In this document: in pieces, positions 1 to 8,248 of the stretch | How positions within the stretch are numbered: the stretch's first letter is position 1 | Layout: every line of letters starts with the position of its first letter | NCBI RefSeq assembly: GCF_009469605.1 | Contig: NZ_SSXU01000003.1 | Location: forward strand, 1 to 64,000 | Length of the DNA stretch: 64,000 nucleotides | Reading direction: 5' to 3' | Source of the DNA: Zoogloea sp. 1C4 | GTDB taxonomy: Bacteria; Pseudomonadota; Gammaproteobacteria; Burkholderiales; Rhodocyclaceae | The notes under the pieces: generated by a model | Told to the model about the DNA's origin: nothing | The model's database searches: none | Seen by the model: the letters and a program-made list of their open reading frames with translations, nothing else | Program-made: the position numbers and the translations under genes

Positions 1-161
1 GGGGCCACTTCCCGACGGATGAAGCGGCCACCAAGCTGATCTGGCTGGCGCTGCGCAACATCACCGACGGATGGCGGGGAACGATGACATGCTGGAAAGG
101 CGCCATGAACCAGTTCGCCATCCTGTATGGCGAGCGCTTCATTCCGGCGGTCACAAAATGA
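1..161 (+). CDS. IS256-family (mutator-type) transposase, C-terminal fragment
   Basis: Reading from base 3, 52 codons end at a TGA at 159-161. The peptide contains DEAATKLIWLALRNI and, further on, NQFAILYGERF. Both are typical of the extreme C-terminus of IS256-family DDE transposases, where the conserved end is an LALRNI stretch followed by an NQFA(I/V) block. The start and the catalytic DDE residues lie left of the window, so it cannot be judged whether the transposase is intact. The downstream noncoding 80 bases are the right end of the element. The gene is not in the style of its neighbours and marks an insertion next to the 21-bp array. Confidence 0.85.
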   Translation, partial: GHFPTDEAATKLIWLALRNITDGWRGTMTCWKGAMNQFAILYGERFIPAVTK

Positions 162-168
162 GAACCGC

Positions 169-200
169 CGATTGATCCCGGCCATGGCCGGGATCAATCG
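169..200. terminator. Perfect 32-bp palindrome behind the transposase gene
   Basis: The half CGATTGATCCCGGCCA is followed immediately by its exact reverse complement. The palindrome begins 8 bases after the transposase stop. It would form a strong hairpin in RNA but has no clear U run on either side, so it may insulate the element from outside transcription or serve as a terminal binding structure rather than a classical terminator. Confidence 0.55.
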
Positions 201-238
201 AAATTCGCCTCGAACACAAAATTACTGACACTCCCGAC

Positions 239-490
239 ACTCCCGCGGGTTGGCGCTTTTTTGCTCCCGGTTGGGAGCAATTTCCTTCCAGCCCGGAGCG
301 ATGCGCTCCCGACCGGGAGTGATTTCGTCCGAGTCGGGAACGTTTTGCTCCCGGTCGGGGCGAAAGAGCTCCCGGTTCGGAGCTTTTTGCTCCCGATTCG
401 GACGGATGAGCTCCCGGTTGGGAGCAAAAAGCTCCGAACCGGGACAAATTTGCTCCCACCCCGGAGCAAAAGGCCCCCAAGCGCGAGCAC
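239..490. repeat. Degenerate 21-bp tandem repeat array, about 12 units
   Basis: Units of exactly 21 bases run on from 239 without a phase shift, for example 260-280, 281-301, 302-322, 344-364, 365-385, 407-427 and 449-469. The core is TTTGCTCCCGGTTGGGAGCAA, shortened here to its dyad GCTCCCGG...GGAGC; each unit is itself an imperfect palindrome. Because 21 is a multiple of three, several reading frames stay open on both strands and give heptapeptide-periodic conceptual proteins. I see no start signal or codon bias that would make any of them a real gene. The array lies between the insertion sequence end and the 3' end of the dehydrogenase gene. Confidence 0.85.
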
Positions 491-509
491 TCGGGCAAAC
501 GCCGGGCGG

Positions 510-1322
510 TCAGTCGTCGCTCGCCCCCGGCGACACCGCCGAGCCGGCCAGGATGCCGCCGTCGATGGTCAGCTCGGAGCCGTTCACATAAGGCGCCTCG
601 TCCGAGGCCAGCAGCACGCACACTGCCGCCACCTCTTCCGGGCGGCCGAAGCGGCGGGCCGGGTTGGCGCGCACGAAGGCCTGCATGCGCGCCTCGCGCC
701 CGGGGCCGGAACCGAGCATCGGCTCCCACATGGGGGTGAGGATCGCCGCCGGGTGCACCGAGTTGCAGCGGATCGGCAGGCCCTGCTCGGCGCAGTACAG
801 CGCCACCGTCTTGCTGTGGTTGCGGATGCCGGCCTTCGACGACGCGTAGGCCGACGCGCCGGGCACGCCCACCACGCCCGAGCGGGACGACATGTTGATG
901 ATCGAGCCCACGTTGCCCCGGGCGCGCATGGTCTGGATCGCGAAGCGGCAGCCCAGGAAGGTGCCATCCAGGTTGGTGTGATGCACCCGGCGCCAGTCGT
1001 CAAGGCTGGCGTGCTCCGGGCTCTGGGGGCCGGAGCCGGTCTCGAAGCCGGTGATGCCGGCGTTGTTCACCAGCGCGTCGAGCTGCCCGGCCTCGGCGAC
1101 GATGCGCGCCATCGCCGCCTCCCAGTCGGCTTCCTCGCGCACGTCGAGGCGCAGATAGACGGCGTTGCCGCCGATCGAATCGGCCACCGCCTGGCCGCGG
1201 GCGTCGTCGATGTCGCTCACGTAGCAGCGGGCGCCCTCCGCGGCAAAGGCGCGGGCGATGGCCTCGCCGATGCCCCGGGCAGCGCCGGTCACCAGGGCCA
1301 CTTTATTGTTCAGACGGTTCAT
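510..1322 (-). CDS. SDR-family NAD(P)-dependent oxidoreductase
   Basis: A 270-residue classical short-chain dehydrogenase/reductase, the usual length. The cofactor motif TGAARGIG is at residues 12-19, NNAG at 86-89, the catalytic serine in NMSS at 143-146 and the YxxxK pair at Y159/K163. An acidic residue (D37 in VSDIDD) after the second strand suggests NAD(H) preference. The C-terminus ends in the family's VNGSELTIDGG region. The substrate cannot be told from sequence; cyclopentanol/hydroxysteroid-type alcohols are the closest feel. It is transcribed away from putA; the 138-base spacer holds a short inverted repeat (GGGCGGA at 1349-1355, TCCGCCC at 1366-1372) that could be an operator. Confidence 0.9.
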   Translation of the reverse strand: MNRLNNKVALVTGAARGIGEAIARAFAAEGARCYVSDIDDARGQAVADSIGGNAVYLRLDVREEADWEAAMARIVAEAGQLDALVNNAGITGFETGSGPQSPEHASLDDWRRVHHTNLDGTFLGCRFAIQTMRARGNVGSIINMSSRSGVVGVPGASAYASSKAGIRNHSKTVALYCAEQGLPIRCNSVHPAAILTPMWEPMLGSGPGREARMQAFVRANPARRFGRPEEVAAVCVLLASDEAPYVNGSELTIDGGILAGSAVSPGASDD

Positions 1323-1460
1323 GCGTGCTCTCCAGGCAGAAGGTGAAAGGGCGGACGATGCAAAATCCGCCCGCCATTATCCGCCCGTCGCGAAACTCCC
1401 GCCCGCCGCCGCGCTCGAACCCCTGTAGCACACCCCATCGTCGTTCGAGGAGCCCGCGCC

Positions 1461-4400
1461 ATGAACGCCCCGCCCGACCGCCGCGCCGCCGACCACCGTG
1501 CCGCCATCTCCGCCCACTGCCGCAGCGACGAAGCGGCCCGGGTTGCCGCCCTCGCCGCCGAACTCGCCGCCGTGCCCCTCGACAGGGCCGCCGTCGCCGA
1601 GCACGCCCGGGCGCTGGTGGTGGCGGTGCGCCAGCAGCGCGAAGGGGCCAGCGGGGTGGACAACCTGATGCACGAGTTCTCGCTCTCGACCCAGGAAGGC
1701 ATCACCCTGATGTGCCTGGCCGAGGCCCTGCTGCGCATCCCCGACACGGCCACCCGCGACCGCCTGATCCGCGACAAGATCGCCAAGGGCGACTGGCGCG
1801 CCCGCCTGGGCCACAGCCACTCCCTGTTCGTCAATGCCGCCACCTGGGGGCTGATGCTCACCGGCCGGCTGGTGGCCACCCACAACGAGCACACCCTCGG
1901 CGGCAGCCTCGCCACGCTCATCGCCCGGGGCGGCGAGCCGCTGATCCGGCGGGGGGTGGAATTTGCGATGGGCCTGCTGGGCCAGCAGTTCGTGATGGGC
2001 GAGACCATCGCCACCGCCCTCAAGCGCAGCGAAGAGAAGATCCGTCAGGGCTACACCCACTCCTTCGACATGCTCGGCGAGGCCGCCGCCACCCGCGCCG
2101 ATGCCGAGGCTTACACCAACGCCTACGAGCGCGCCATCCACGCCATCGGCAAGGCCAGCGCCGGGCGCGGGGTGATCGCCGGGCCGGGCATTTCCATCAA
2201 GCTCTCGGCGCTCCACCCCCGCTACTGTCGCGCCCAGCGCCAGCGGGTGATGGACGAGCTCTACCCGCGCCTCGTGGCGCTAATGCAGCTCGCCTGCGGC
2301 TACAACATCGGGGTGAATATCGACGCCGAGGAGGCCGACCGGCTCGAACTCTCCCTCGATCTCGTCGAACGCCTGCTCGCCGAGCCGGATCTGGCCGGCT
2401 GGACGGGCCTCGGGGTGGTCGTCCAGGCCTACCAGAAGCGCTGCCCCTTCGTGATCGAGCATCTGGCCGACCGGGCGCGCGAGCACGGCCGGCGCATCAT
2501 GATCCGGCTGGTCAAGGGCGCCTACTGGGATAGCGAGATCAAGCGCGCCCAGGTGGACGGCCTGGCCGGCTACCCGGTATTCACCCGCAAGGTGCACACC
2601 GATCTTTCTTACCTGGCCTGTGCCGCCCGCCTGCTGGCGGTGGCCGACCGGATCTACCCCCAGTTCGCCACCCACAACGCCCACACCCTCGCCAGCGTCA
2701 CCCGCATGGCCGCCGACCGGGGCGTGGCCGAGTACGAATTCCAGTGCCTGCACGGCATGGGCGAGCCCCTCTACGACAACGTGGTCGCCCCGGGCCAGCC
2801 CGGCGGGCGCTGCCGCATCTACGCCCCGGTGGGCAACCACGCCAGCCTGCTGCCCTATCTGGTGCGGCGCCTGCTGGAAAACGGCGCCAACACCTCCTTC
2901 GTCAATCGCATCGTGGACGACGCCGTGCCGGTGGACGCCCTGCTCACCGATCCCCTCGACGCGGTGCGCCGCGACGGTGGCCGCCCCCACCCGGCCATTC
3001 CCCTGCCGCGGGATCTCTTCGGGCCCACCCGGCGCAACTCCGCCGGGCTCGATCTCGCCAGCGACGCCGAGATCAACCGGCTCGACGCCGAACTCGCCCT
3101 CCTCGCCCCGCGCCCCTGGCACGCCGAGCCGCTCCTCGCCAGCCACCCGCCCTCCGGCACGCCCTACCTGCCCGTGACCAACCCCGCCAACCGGCAAGAC
3201 CACGTGGGCACCGTACTCGAAGCCACCCTCACCGACGTGGCCCGTGCGGTGGAGGCCGCCGACACCTTCGCCGACGACTGGCACGCTGTGCCGCCAACCC
3301 GCCGGGCCACCGCGCTGCGCGCCGCCGCCGACGCCTTCGAGGCCCACCGCGCCGAGTTCATCAGCCTGTGCATCCGCGAAGCCGGCAAGACCCGCGCCAA
3401 CGCCATCGCCGAGGTGCGCGAGGCGGTGGATTTCTGCCGCTACTACGCCACCCAGATCGAACACCTGCCCCCCAGCGCCACCGCGCCCGGGCCGGTGGTA
3501 TGCATCAGCCCGTGGAACTTCCCGCTGGCGATCTTCGCCGGCGAGGTGGTGGCCGCGCTGGCCGCCGGCAGCCCGGTGCTCGCCAAGCCCGCCGAGCAGA
3601 CGCCCCTCACCGCCGCGCTGGCGGTGCATCTGCTCCACGCCGCCGGCGTCCCCCGGGCGGCCCTGCAGCTGCTGCCCGGCCGGGGCGAACGGGTGGGCGC
3701 CGCGCTGGTGGCCGATCCGCGCATCCGCGGCGTGATCTTCACCGGCTCGACCGAAGTTGCCGGGCTCATCCACCGTCAGCTCGCCCAGCGCCCGCCTGAG
3801 GCCCGGACCCCTCGCCTGATCGCCGAAACCGGCGGCCAGAACGCGATGATCGTGGACGCCTCGGCGCTACCCGAGCAGGTAGTGCAGGACGCCCTCGCCT
3901 CCGCCTTCGACAGCGCCGGCCAGCGCTGCTCGGCCCTGCGCGTGCTGTGCCTGCAGGAAGAGATCGCCGACCGGGTGATCGAGCTCCTCGCCGGGGCGAT
4001 GATGGAGCTCTCCATCGGCAACCCGGCGCGGCTGTCCACCGACGTGGGCCCGGTGATCGACGACACCGCCCGCGCGACGCTCCTCGCCCACATCGACCGG
4101 CTGCGCACCATCGGCCACCGGGTGATCCAGTGCCCGCTGCCCGACCCCTGCGCCACCGGCAGCTTCGTGCCGCCCACGCTCATCGAGATCGAGAGCATCG
4201 CCGAACTGGAAAGGGAGGTCTTCGGCCCCGTGCTGCATGTGCTGCGCTACCACGCCGGCCGGCTCGACGAACTCATCGACACCATCAACGCCACCGGCTA
4301 CGGCCTCACCTTCGGCATGCACAGCCGCATCGACGAGCGCATCGATACCGCCACCCGCCGCATCCGCGCCGGCAACCTCTACATCAACCGCAACCTGATC

Positions 4401-5108
4401 GGCGCCGTGGTGGGCGTGCAGCCCTTTGGCGGCGAAGGCAGATCCGGCACCGGGCCGAAGGCCGGCGGGCCGTTCTACCTGCCGCGGCTGATGGGCGACC
4501 TGTCGGTGCCGCCGGCCGCCCTCGGGCTCATGCCGGACGACAGCGGCGTCGACGACTGCCGCCTCGCCCGCTTCGACACGCTGCGCGCCTGGGCCCACCA
4601 CGAGGGTCTGCGCAGCCTGGCCGAAGCCTGTGCCGATTTCGCCACCACCTCGCCGCTGGCCTGCCGGGCAACGCTCCCCGGCCCCACCGGCGAACGCAAC
4701 ACCCTGGGGTTTGCGCCCCGCGGCACGATCCTGTGCGTGGCCGACGACCGGGACACCCTGCTCGTCCAGCTTGCCGCCGCGCTGGCCACCGGCAACACGC
4801 CGGCAGTGGTGCACGGCGCCGTGGCCGCCGCCGCCCTCGACGCCCTCCCGGACGGGCTGGCCGCAGCCGTCGTGCAGATCGACGAGGACGCGATCCTCAC
4901 CGTGGATGGCGTACTCCATGCCGGCAGCCCCGAGCGCCGCGCCGACCTGCACCGCCGGCTGGCCGACCACCCGGCACGCATCCTGCCGCTGGTCGAAGCG
5001 GGGCCCGACGGGCGCTACCCGCTGTACCGGCTGGTGGTGGAAAGGGCCGTGTCGATCAACACCGCCGCTGCCGGCGGCAACACGAGCCTGATGACCCTCG
5101 CCGTCTGA
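1461..5108 (+). CDS. putA: Bifunctional proline dehydrogenase / L-glutamate-gamma-semialdehyde dehydrogenase PutA (type B)
   Basis: Oxidises proline to glutamate in two steps: FAD-dependent proline dehydrogenase, then NAD-dependent P5C dehydrogenase, with channelling of the intermediate. The 1215-residue protein has the PRODH barrel with RLVKGAYWDSEIKRAQ near residues 347-362, then the aldehyde dehydrogenase module with E789 (AETGGQN) and catalytic C823 (GQRCSAL), and an extra C-terminal ALDH-like domain to the end. There is no ribbon-helix-helix DNA-binding domain at the N-terminus, so it should not be the autorepressor seen in enterobacteria. The start is the ATG preceded by CGAGGAGC. The gene stands alone; a strong hairpin terminator follows. 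Confidence 0.96.
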   Translation: MNAPPDRRAADHRAAISAHCRSDEAARVAALAAELAAVPLDRAAVAEHARALVVAVRQQREGASGVDNLMHEFSLSTQEGITLMCLAEALLRIPDTATRDRLIRDKIAKGDWRARLGHSHSLFVNAATWGLMLTGRLVATHNEHTLGGSLATLIARGGEPLIRRGVEFAMGLLGQQFVMGETIATALKRSEEKIRQGYTHSFDMLGEAAATRADAEAYTNAYERAIHAIGKASAGRGVIAGPGISIKLSALHPRYCRAQRQRVMDELYPRLVALMQLACGYNIGVNIDAEEADRLELSLDLVERLLAEPDLAGWTGLGVVVQAYQKRCPFVIEHLADRAREHGRRIMIRLVKGAYWDSEIKRAQVDGLAGYPVFTRKVHTDLSYLACAARLLAVADRIYPQFATHNAHTLASVTRMAADRGVAEYEFQCLHGMGEPLYDNVVAPGQPGGRCRIYAPVGNHASLLPYLVRRLLENGANTSFVNRIVDDAVPVDALLTDPLDAVRRDGGRPHPAIPLPRDLFGPTRRNSAGLDLASDAEINRLDAELALLAPRPWHAEPLLASHPPSGTPYLPVTNPANRQDHVGTVLEATLTDVARAVEAADTFADDWHAVPPTRRATALRAAADAFEAHRAEFISLCIREAGKTRANAIAEVREAVDFCRYYATQIEHLPPSATAPGPVVCISPWNFPLAIFAGEVVAALAAGSPVLAKPAEQTPLTAALAVHLLHAAGVPRAALQLLPGRGERVGAALVADPRIRGVIFTGSTEVAGLIHRQLAQRPPEARTPRLIAETGGQNAMIVDASALPEQVVQDALASAFDSAGQRCSALRVLCLQEEIADRVIELLAGAMMELSIGNPARLSTDVGPVIDDTARATLLAHIDRLRTIGHRVIQCPLPDPCATGSFVPPTLIEIESIAELEREVFGPVLHVLRYHAGRLDELIDTINATGYGLTFGMHSRIDERIDTATRRIRAGNLYINRNLIGAVVGVQPFGGEGRSGTGPKAGGPFYLPRLMGDLSVPPAALGLMPDDSGVDDCRLARFDTLRAWAHHEGLRSLAEACADFATTSPLACRATLPGPTGERNTLGFAPRGTILCVADDRDTLLVQLAAALATGNTPAVVHGAVAAAALDALPDGLAAAVVQIDEDAILTVDGVLHAGSPERRADLHRRLADHPARILPLVEAGPDGRYPLYRLVVERAVSINTAAAGGNTSLMTLAV

Positions 5109-5143
5109 ACACCCCTGTCGCCGCCCTGCCTGACGCCAACAGT

Positions 5144-5182
5144 CAAAAAAAACGGCACGGACGCTTTCGCATCCGTGCCGTT
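5144..5182. terminator. Bidirectional rho-independent terminator between putA and the PQQ dehydrogenase
   Basis: An 11-bp perfect stem AACGGCACGGA / TCCGTGCCGTT flanks a 10-base loop. On the minus strand the stem is followed by an eight-T run (complement of 5145-5152), a very strong signal for the dehydrogenase transcript. On the plus strand the stem is followed by a weaker TTTCC. Confidence 0.9.
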
Positions 5183-5231
5183 TCCGCAACCAGGCGGCCC
5201 GATGTTCCGGGCCACCTACTCCCAATCGGGA

Positions 5232-6998
5232 TTACTTGCCGTTGTGCAGCTTGAACACCCACACGGAACCACCCTGTTCCAGGAAGTTCACGCGACGGGC
5301 CACATCGCCGCCCCACAGGGGAACCGCACCGCCCCAGCCGGACACCACGGCCACGTACTGCTCGCCGTTTTCCATCCAGGTGACCGGGGGAGCCACCACG
5401 CCGGAGCCGGTCTGGAAGGACCAGACTTCCTTGCCGGTCTTGGCGTCCAGCGCCTTCAGGTAGCCTTCGGGGGTACCGTAGAAGGTCAGGTTGCCGGCGG
5501 TGGTCAGCACGCCGCCCCACAGGGGAGCGAAGTTCTTGTTTTCCCAGACGATCTTGCCCGAGACCGGATCGACCGCGCGCAGCGCGCCGATGTAGTCGTC
5601 GTGCAGGGCCTTGATGGTGAAGCCCGCACCCAGGTAGGCGGCGCCGCGCTTGTACGAGACCGGCTCGTTCCAGATGTCCATCGCCCACTCGTTGGCCGGC
5701 ACGTAGAACAGGCCGGTCTGCGGGTTGTAGGCGATCTGCTGCTGGTTCTTGCCGCCCAGGAAGGACGGAGCAGCCGTAACGCTCTTGCCCTTCTTGCCAT
5801 CGGCGCTGCCGGACGGATCGCCCGGGCGGTTCTCGTCCACGTAGATCGGACGGCCGGTGTTCATGTCGAAGCCCTTGGCCCAGGTGATGTCCTTGACGAA
5901 GGGGAAGATGTTGAGCGGCTTGCCGTTGGTACGGTCGAGCACGAAGAAGAAGCCGTTACGGTCAGCCTTGCCACCCGCCTTGATGATCTTGCCGGTCTTC
6001 GGGTCCTTGTAGTCGAAGGAGACGAATTCGTTCACACCGTCGAAGTCCCAGCCGTCGTGCGGGGTGGTCTGGTAGTGCCAGACGATCTTGCCGGTATCCG
6101 GGTCGATGGCCACGGTGGCGGAGGAGAACAGGTTGTCGCCGGGGCGCAGGTGGCTGTTCCACGGAGCCGGGTTGCCGGTGCCGGCGAAGACCAGGTTGGT
6201 GTCGGGATCGTAGGTGGCGCCGTTCCAGGTGGCCGCGCCGCCGGTCTTCCACAGGTCGCCGGTCCAGGTGGCGTTGAGGGTGCCGGAGATGCCGTTCTCG
6301 ACCTTCTCGCCATTCACCCACTTGTAGCCCATGTGGCCTTCAACGGTCGGACGCATCCAGACCATCTTGCCGGTCTTGGCATCGCGGGCTTCCATGCGGC
6401 CCTGCACGCCGAACTCGCCACCGGACACGCCGGTGATGACCAGGCCCTTGACGATCAGCGGAGCCGCCGTGGCAGAGTAGCCGGCAGCGTAGTCGTCGAT
6501 CTTGTCCTTCCAGACAACCTTGCCGGTGTCCTTGTTCAGGGCCACGAGCTGGGCGTCGAGGGTGGCGAAGATCACCAGGTTGTCGTAAAGCGCGGCGCCG
6601 CGGTTGATCACGTCACAGCACGGCATGATGCCTTCGGGCAGACGGTGCTCGTACTTCCACAGCTTCTTGCCGGTCTTGGCGTCGAGGGCGAAGATGCGGC
6701 TGTAGGAGGCCGTCACGAACATCTTGCCGTCGTGCACCAGCGGCTGGGATTCCTGGCCGCGCTGCTTCTCGCCGCCAAAGGAGAACGACCAGACCGGAAC
6801 CAGGTTCTTGACGGTCTTGGTGTTGATCTTGTCCAGCGTGCTGAAACGCTGACCCTGCTGGCCAAGGCCGAAATGAACGACGTCGCCGGTGGTCTTCGCA
6901 TCGTTGAGGATGTCGGCGTCGGTGACTTCCTTCGCCTGGGCGGCGCCAGCAACCATCAGCGCTGCAGCGATGATCGACATCGCAAACGGCTTTTTCAT
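5232..6998 (-). CDS. PQQ-dependent alcohol dehydrogenase (quinoprotein), lanthanide-type active-site signature
   Basis: A periplasmic 588-residue eight-bladed propeller dehydrogenase that oxidises primary alcohols and passes electrons to a c-type cytochrome. The start is the ATG at 6996-6998, preceded at 8 bases by AAAGGAGC and followed by a clear signal peptide ([18 protein letters not shown]...AQA). Vicinal cysteines C127-C128 (MPCCD) form the family's disulfide ring against PQQ. The catalytic aspartate is D318 in [13 protein letters not shown]320, two residues on, is the acidic residue that marks lanthanide-using enzymes (XoxF, ExaF, PedH), whereas calcium enzymes have A, S or T there. Propeller repeats of the type LDAKTGK recur. 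No heme c domain or cytochrome partner is present nearby. Driven by the sigma-54 promoter at 7105-7119. Confidence 0.93.
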   Translation of the reverse strand: MKKPFAMSIIAAALMVAGAAQAKEVTDADILNDAKTTGDVVHFGLGQQGQRFSTLDKINTKTVKNLVPVWSFSFGGEKQRGQESQPLVHDGKMFVTASYSRIFALDAKTGKKLWKYEHRLPEGIMPCCDVINRGAALYDNLVIFATLDAQLVALNKDTGKVVWKDKIDDYAAGYSATAAPLIVKGLVITGVSGGEFGVQGRMEARDAKTGKMVWMRPTVEGHMGYKWVNGEKVENGISGTLNATWTGDLWKTGGAATWNGATYDPDTNLVFAGTGNPAPWNSHLRPGDNLFSSATVAIDPDTGKIVWHYQTTPHDGWDFDGVNEFVSFDYKDPKTGKIIKAGGKADRNGFFFVLDRTNGKPLNIFPFVKDITWAKGFDMNTGRPIYVDENRPGDPSGSADGKKGKSVTAAPSFLGGKNQQQIAYNPQTGLFYVPANEWAMDIWNEPVSYKRGAAYLGAGFTIKALHDDYIGALRAVDPVSGKIVWENKNFAPLWGGVLTTAGNLTFYGTPEGYLKALDAKTGKEVWSFQTGSGVVAPPVTWMENGEQYVAVVSGWGGAVPLWGGDVARRVNFLEQGGSVWVFKLHNGK

Positions 6999-7104
6999 AT
7001 TTTTGCTCCTTTGGATCATTGAATGTCTCCTTCGAGAAGGTGCTGAAGCACACGACGGACGGGCCACCTCCCGGCCACGCCCGAGTACGCAGCACGGTCA
7101 ATCC

Positions 7105-7119
7105 GCAAAAGCCGTGCCA
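7105..7119 (-). promoter_or_regulatory. Sigma-54 promoter of the PQQ dehydrogenase gene
   Basis: On the minus strand the sequence reads TGGCACGGCTTTTGC, a perfect match to the -24/-12 consensus TGGCACG-N4-TTGC with GG and GC ten bases apart. Transcription should start near 7093, giving a leader of about 95 bases before the ATG at 6998. A sigma-54 activator is therefore required; none is encoded in this locus. Confidence 0.85.
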
Positions 7120-7150
7120 TCAACGCGGCCGCATCACGGAAATCTGCATT

Positions 7151-7190
7151 TCGGGAAAATTTCCCGATATAAAAAGGGCTGTTGGCAACA
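7151..7190. promoter_or_regulatory. Two palindromes between the divergent sigma-54 promoters, candidate activator sites
   Basis: TCGGGAAAATTTCCCGA (7151-7167) is a 17-base inverted repeat and TGTTGGCAACA (7180-7190) an 11-base one. They sit in the only AT-rich stretch of the 469-base intergenic region, upstream of both promoters, where enhancer-binding proteins of the AcoR/NtrC type would bind. A further half-site-like GCAACAG lies near 7279. No gene is visible in 6999-7468. Confidence 0.5.
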
Positions 7191-7392
7191 ACGAAACTTT
7201 TAATGATCTGCACCAGCCCCGGCCTGATGGGCAATTCGCCCGATACAGCTGCTTCATTCCTCACCAAGTGCTCCAAACTGCAACAGCCCGGCGCGGAACA
7301 CGTTACGCCGGCACACGGCCACCGGGCAGCGGAAGCCCCCGCCCGGCATCCCCCACCGCCGTTTGAGGCCCTCCGGCCCGCGCCACAACCTC

Positions 7393-7408
7393 AGGCACGA
7401 AGCTTGCA
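7393..7408 (+). promoter_or_regulatory. Sigma-54 promoter of the SoxYZ-like/metallohydrolase operon
   Basis: AGGCACGAAGCTTGCA matches the sigma-54 consensus in the GG and GC dinucleotides, the spacing and all other conserved bases except the first T. The expected start site is near 7419, about 50 bases before the first gene of the operon. It faces away from the dehydrogenase promoter at 7105-7119. Confidence 0.8.
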
Positions 7409-7468
7409 GCCGTTCATCTCATCATAGAGCGCGCCGCCCACGAGCAGGCCGCCACGAGGAGACCAAGC

Positions 7469-8248
7469 TTGAAACTACTGCACGCCCTTGCGGCCGGGGC
7501 ATTCGCCGCCGTCTGCACCCTGGCCCATCCCGCCAGCCCGGCCCCCCAGGCCGACCCCCTGGAATCGCCCCGCTGGGGCGACATGCGCAGGGAATTCTTC
7601 CCGGCCAAGGCCCGCGTCCGCTTCGACAGCCGGGTCAAGGTCACCGCACCGCTCACCGCCGAGAACGCCCTCAACGTGCCCGTGAGCGTCGACGCCGGCG
7701 AGTTGTCCGACGTGCGTGAGGTCGTCGTCTTCGCCGACTTCAACCCCATTGTAAAAATAGTACGTTTCGAGCCCACCGGCGCCCATCCCGCGCTCGGCTT
7801 CCGGATCAAGCTCCAGCAATCGTCCCCCGTCCGCGCTGCGGTGCGCACCGGCGACGGCAGCTGGCACGTGGGCGGCACCTGGGTGAACACCGCCGGTGGC
7901 GGCTGTACCCTGCCCTCCGCCGGCAGCGCCTCGCCCGAATGGCAGAAGCGCCTCGGCGAGGTGAGCAGCCGGGTGTGGGCCAGGAAGGAAGGCGGCGAGC
8001 GCATCCGCCTGCGGGTGATCCACCCGGAAGACACCGGCCTCGCCGCCGGCGTGCCGGCCTTCTTCATCCAGGACCTGCGCCTCACCGATGAAGCCGGCCA
8101 GCCCCTGATGCACATCGAGGGTTTCGAACCCCTGTCCGAAAATCCGGTCTTCACCGTAGACATCCCCGCCGCCCGCGCCGCCGCCGGCTACCGGGTGAGC
8201 GGCCGCGACAACAACGGCAACACCATCTCGGCAGCGATCGAAAAATGA
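7469..8248 (+). CDS. Quinoprotein dehydrogenase-associated SoxYZ-like carrier protein
   Basis: A 259-residue exported protein with signal peptide (residues 1-26). It looks like a fusion of a SoxY-like domain (about 35-150) and a SoxZ-like Ig-fold domain (about 160-259). At the junction is TAGGGCTLPS with C146, the counterpart of the swinging-arm GGCGG cysteine of SoxY that carries sulfur intermediates in thiosulfate oxidation. Such fused proteins are a known family found beside PQQ dehydrogenases; their cargo is not established. The start is the first codon of the upstream hydrophobic leader, written TTG, with GAGGAG a few bases upstream. The stop overlaps the next start (ATGA). Confidence 0.85.
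   Translation: MKLLHALAAGAFAAVCTLAHPASPAPQADPLESPRWGDMRREFFPAKARVRFDSRVKVTAPLTAENALNVPVSVDAGELSDVREVVVFADFNPIVKIVRFEPTGAHPALGFRIKLQQSSPVRAAVRTGDGSWHVGGTWVNTAGGGCTLPSAGSASPEWQKRLGEVSSRVWARKEGGERIRLRVIHPEDTGLAAGVPAFFIQDLRLTDEAGQPLMHIEGFEPLSENPVFTVDIPAARAAAGYRVSGRDNNGNTISAAIEK

Larger units (their letters stand above)
1..236 (+). mobile_element. Right end of an IS256-type insertion sequence
   Basis: The transposase stop is followed by a 32-bp perfect palindrome and then by an AT-richer stretch (about 201-236) ending in ACTGACACTCCC, which looks like the terminal inverted repeat of mutator-type elements. A second GACACTCCC follows directly at about 236-244, so the exact border and target duplication cannot be fixed without the left end. 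The border at 236 is an estimate. Confidence 0.6.

Noticed and set aside
239-490. CRISPR-like array
   Set aside because: Period of 21 bases with no spacer of variable sequence between repeats; units are continuous and degenerate.
151-1346. Several heptapeptide-repeat proteins readable in different frames of 239-490
   Set aside because: All result from a 21-bp tandem repeat. Frames are open on both strands at once, none has a start signal, and those on the plus strand continue antisense to the dehydrogenase gene.
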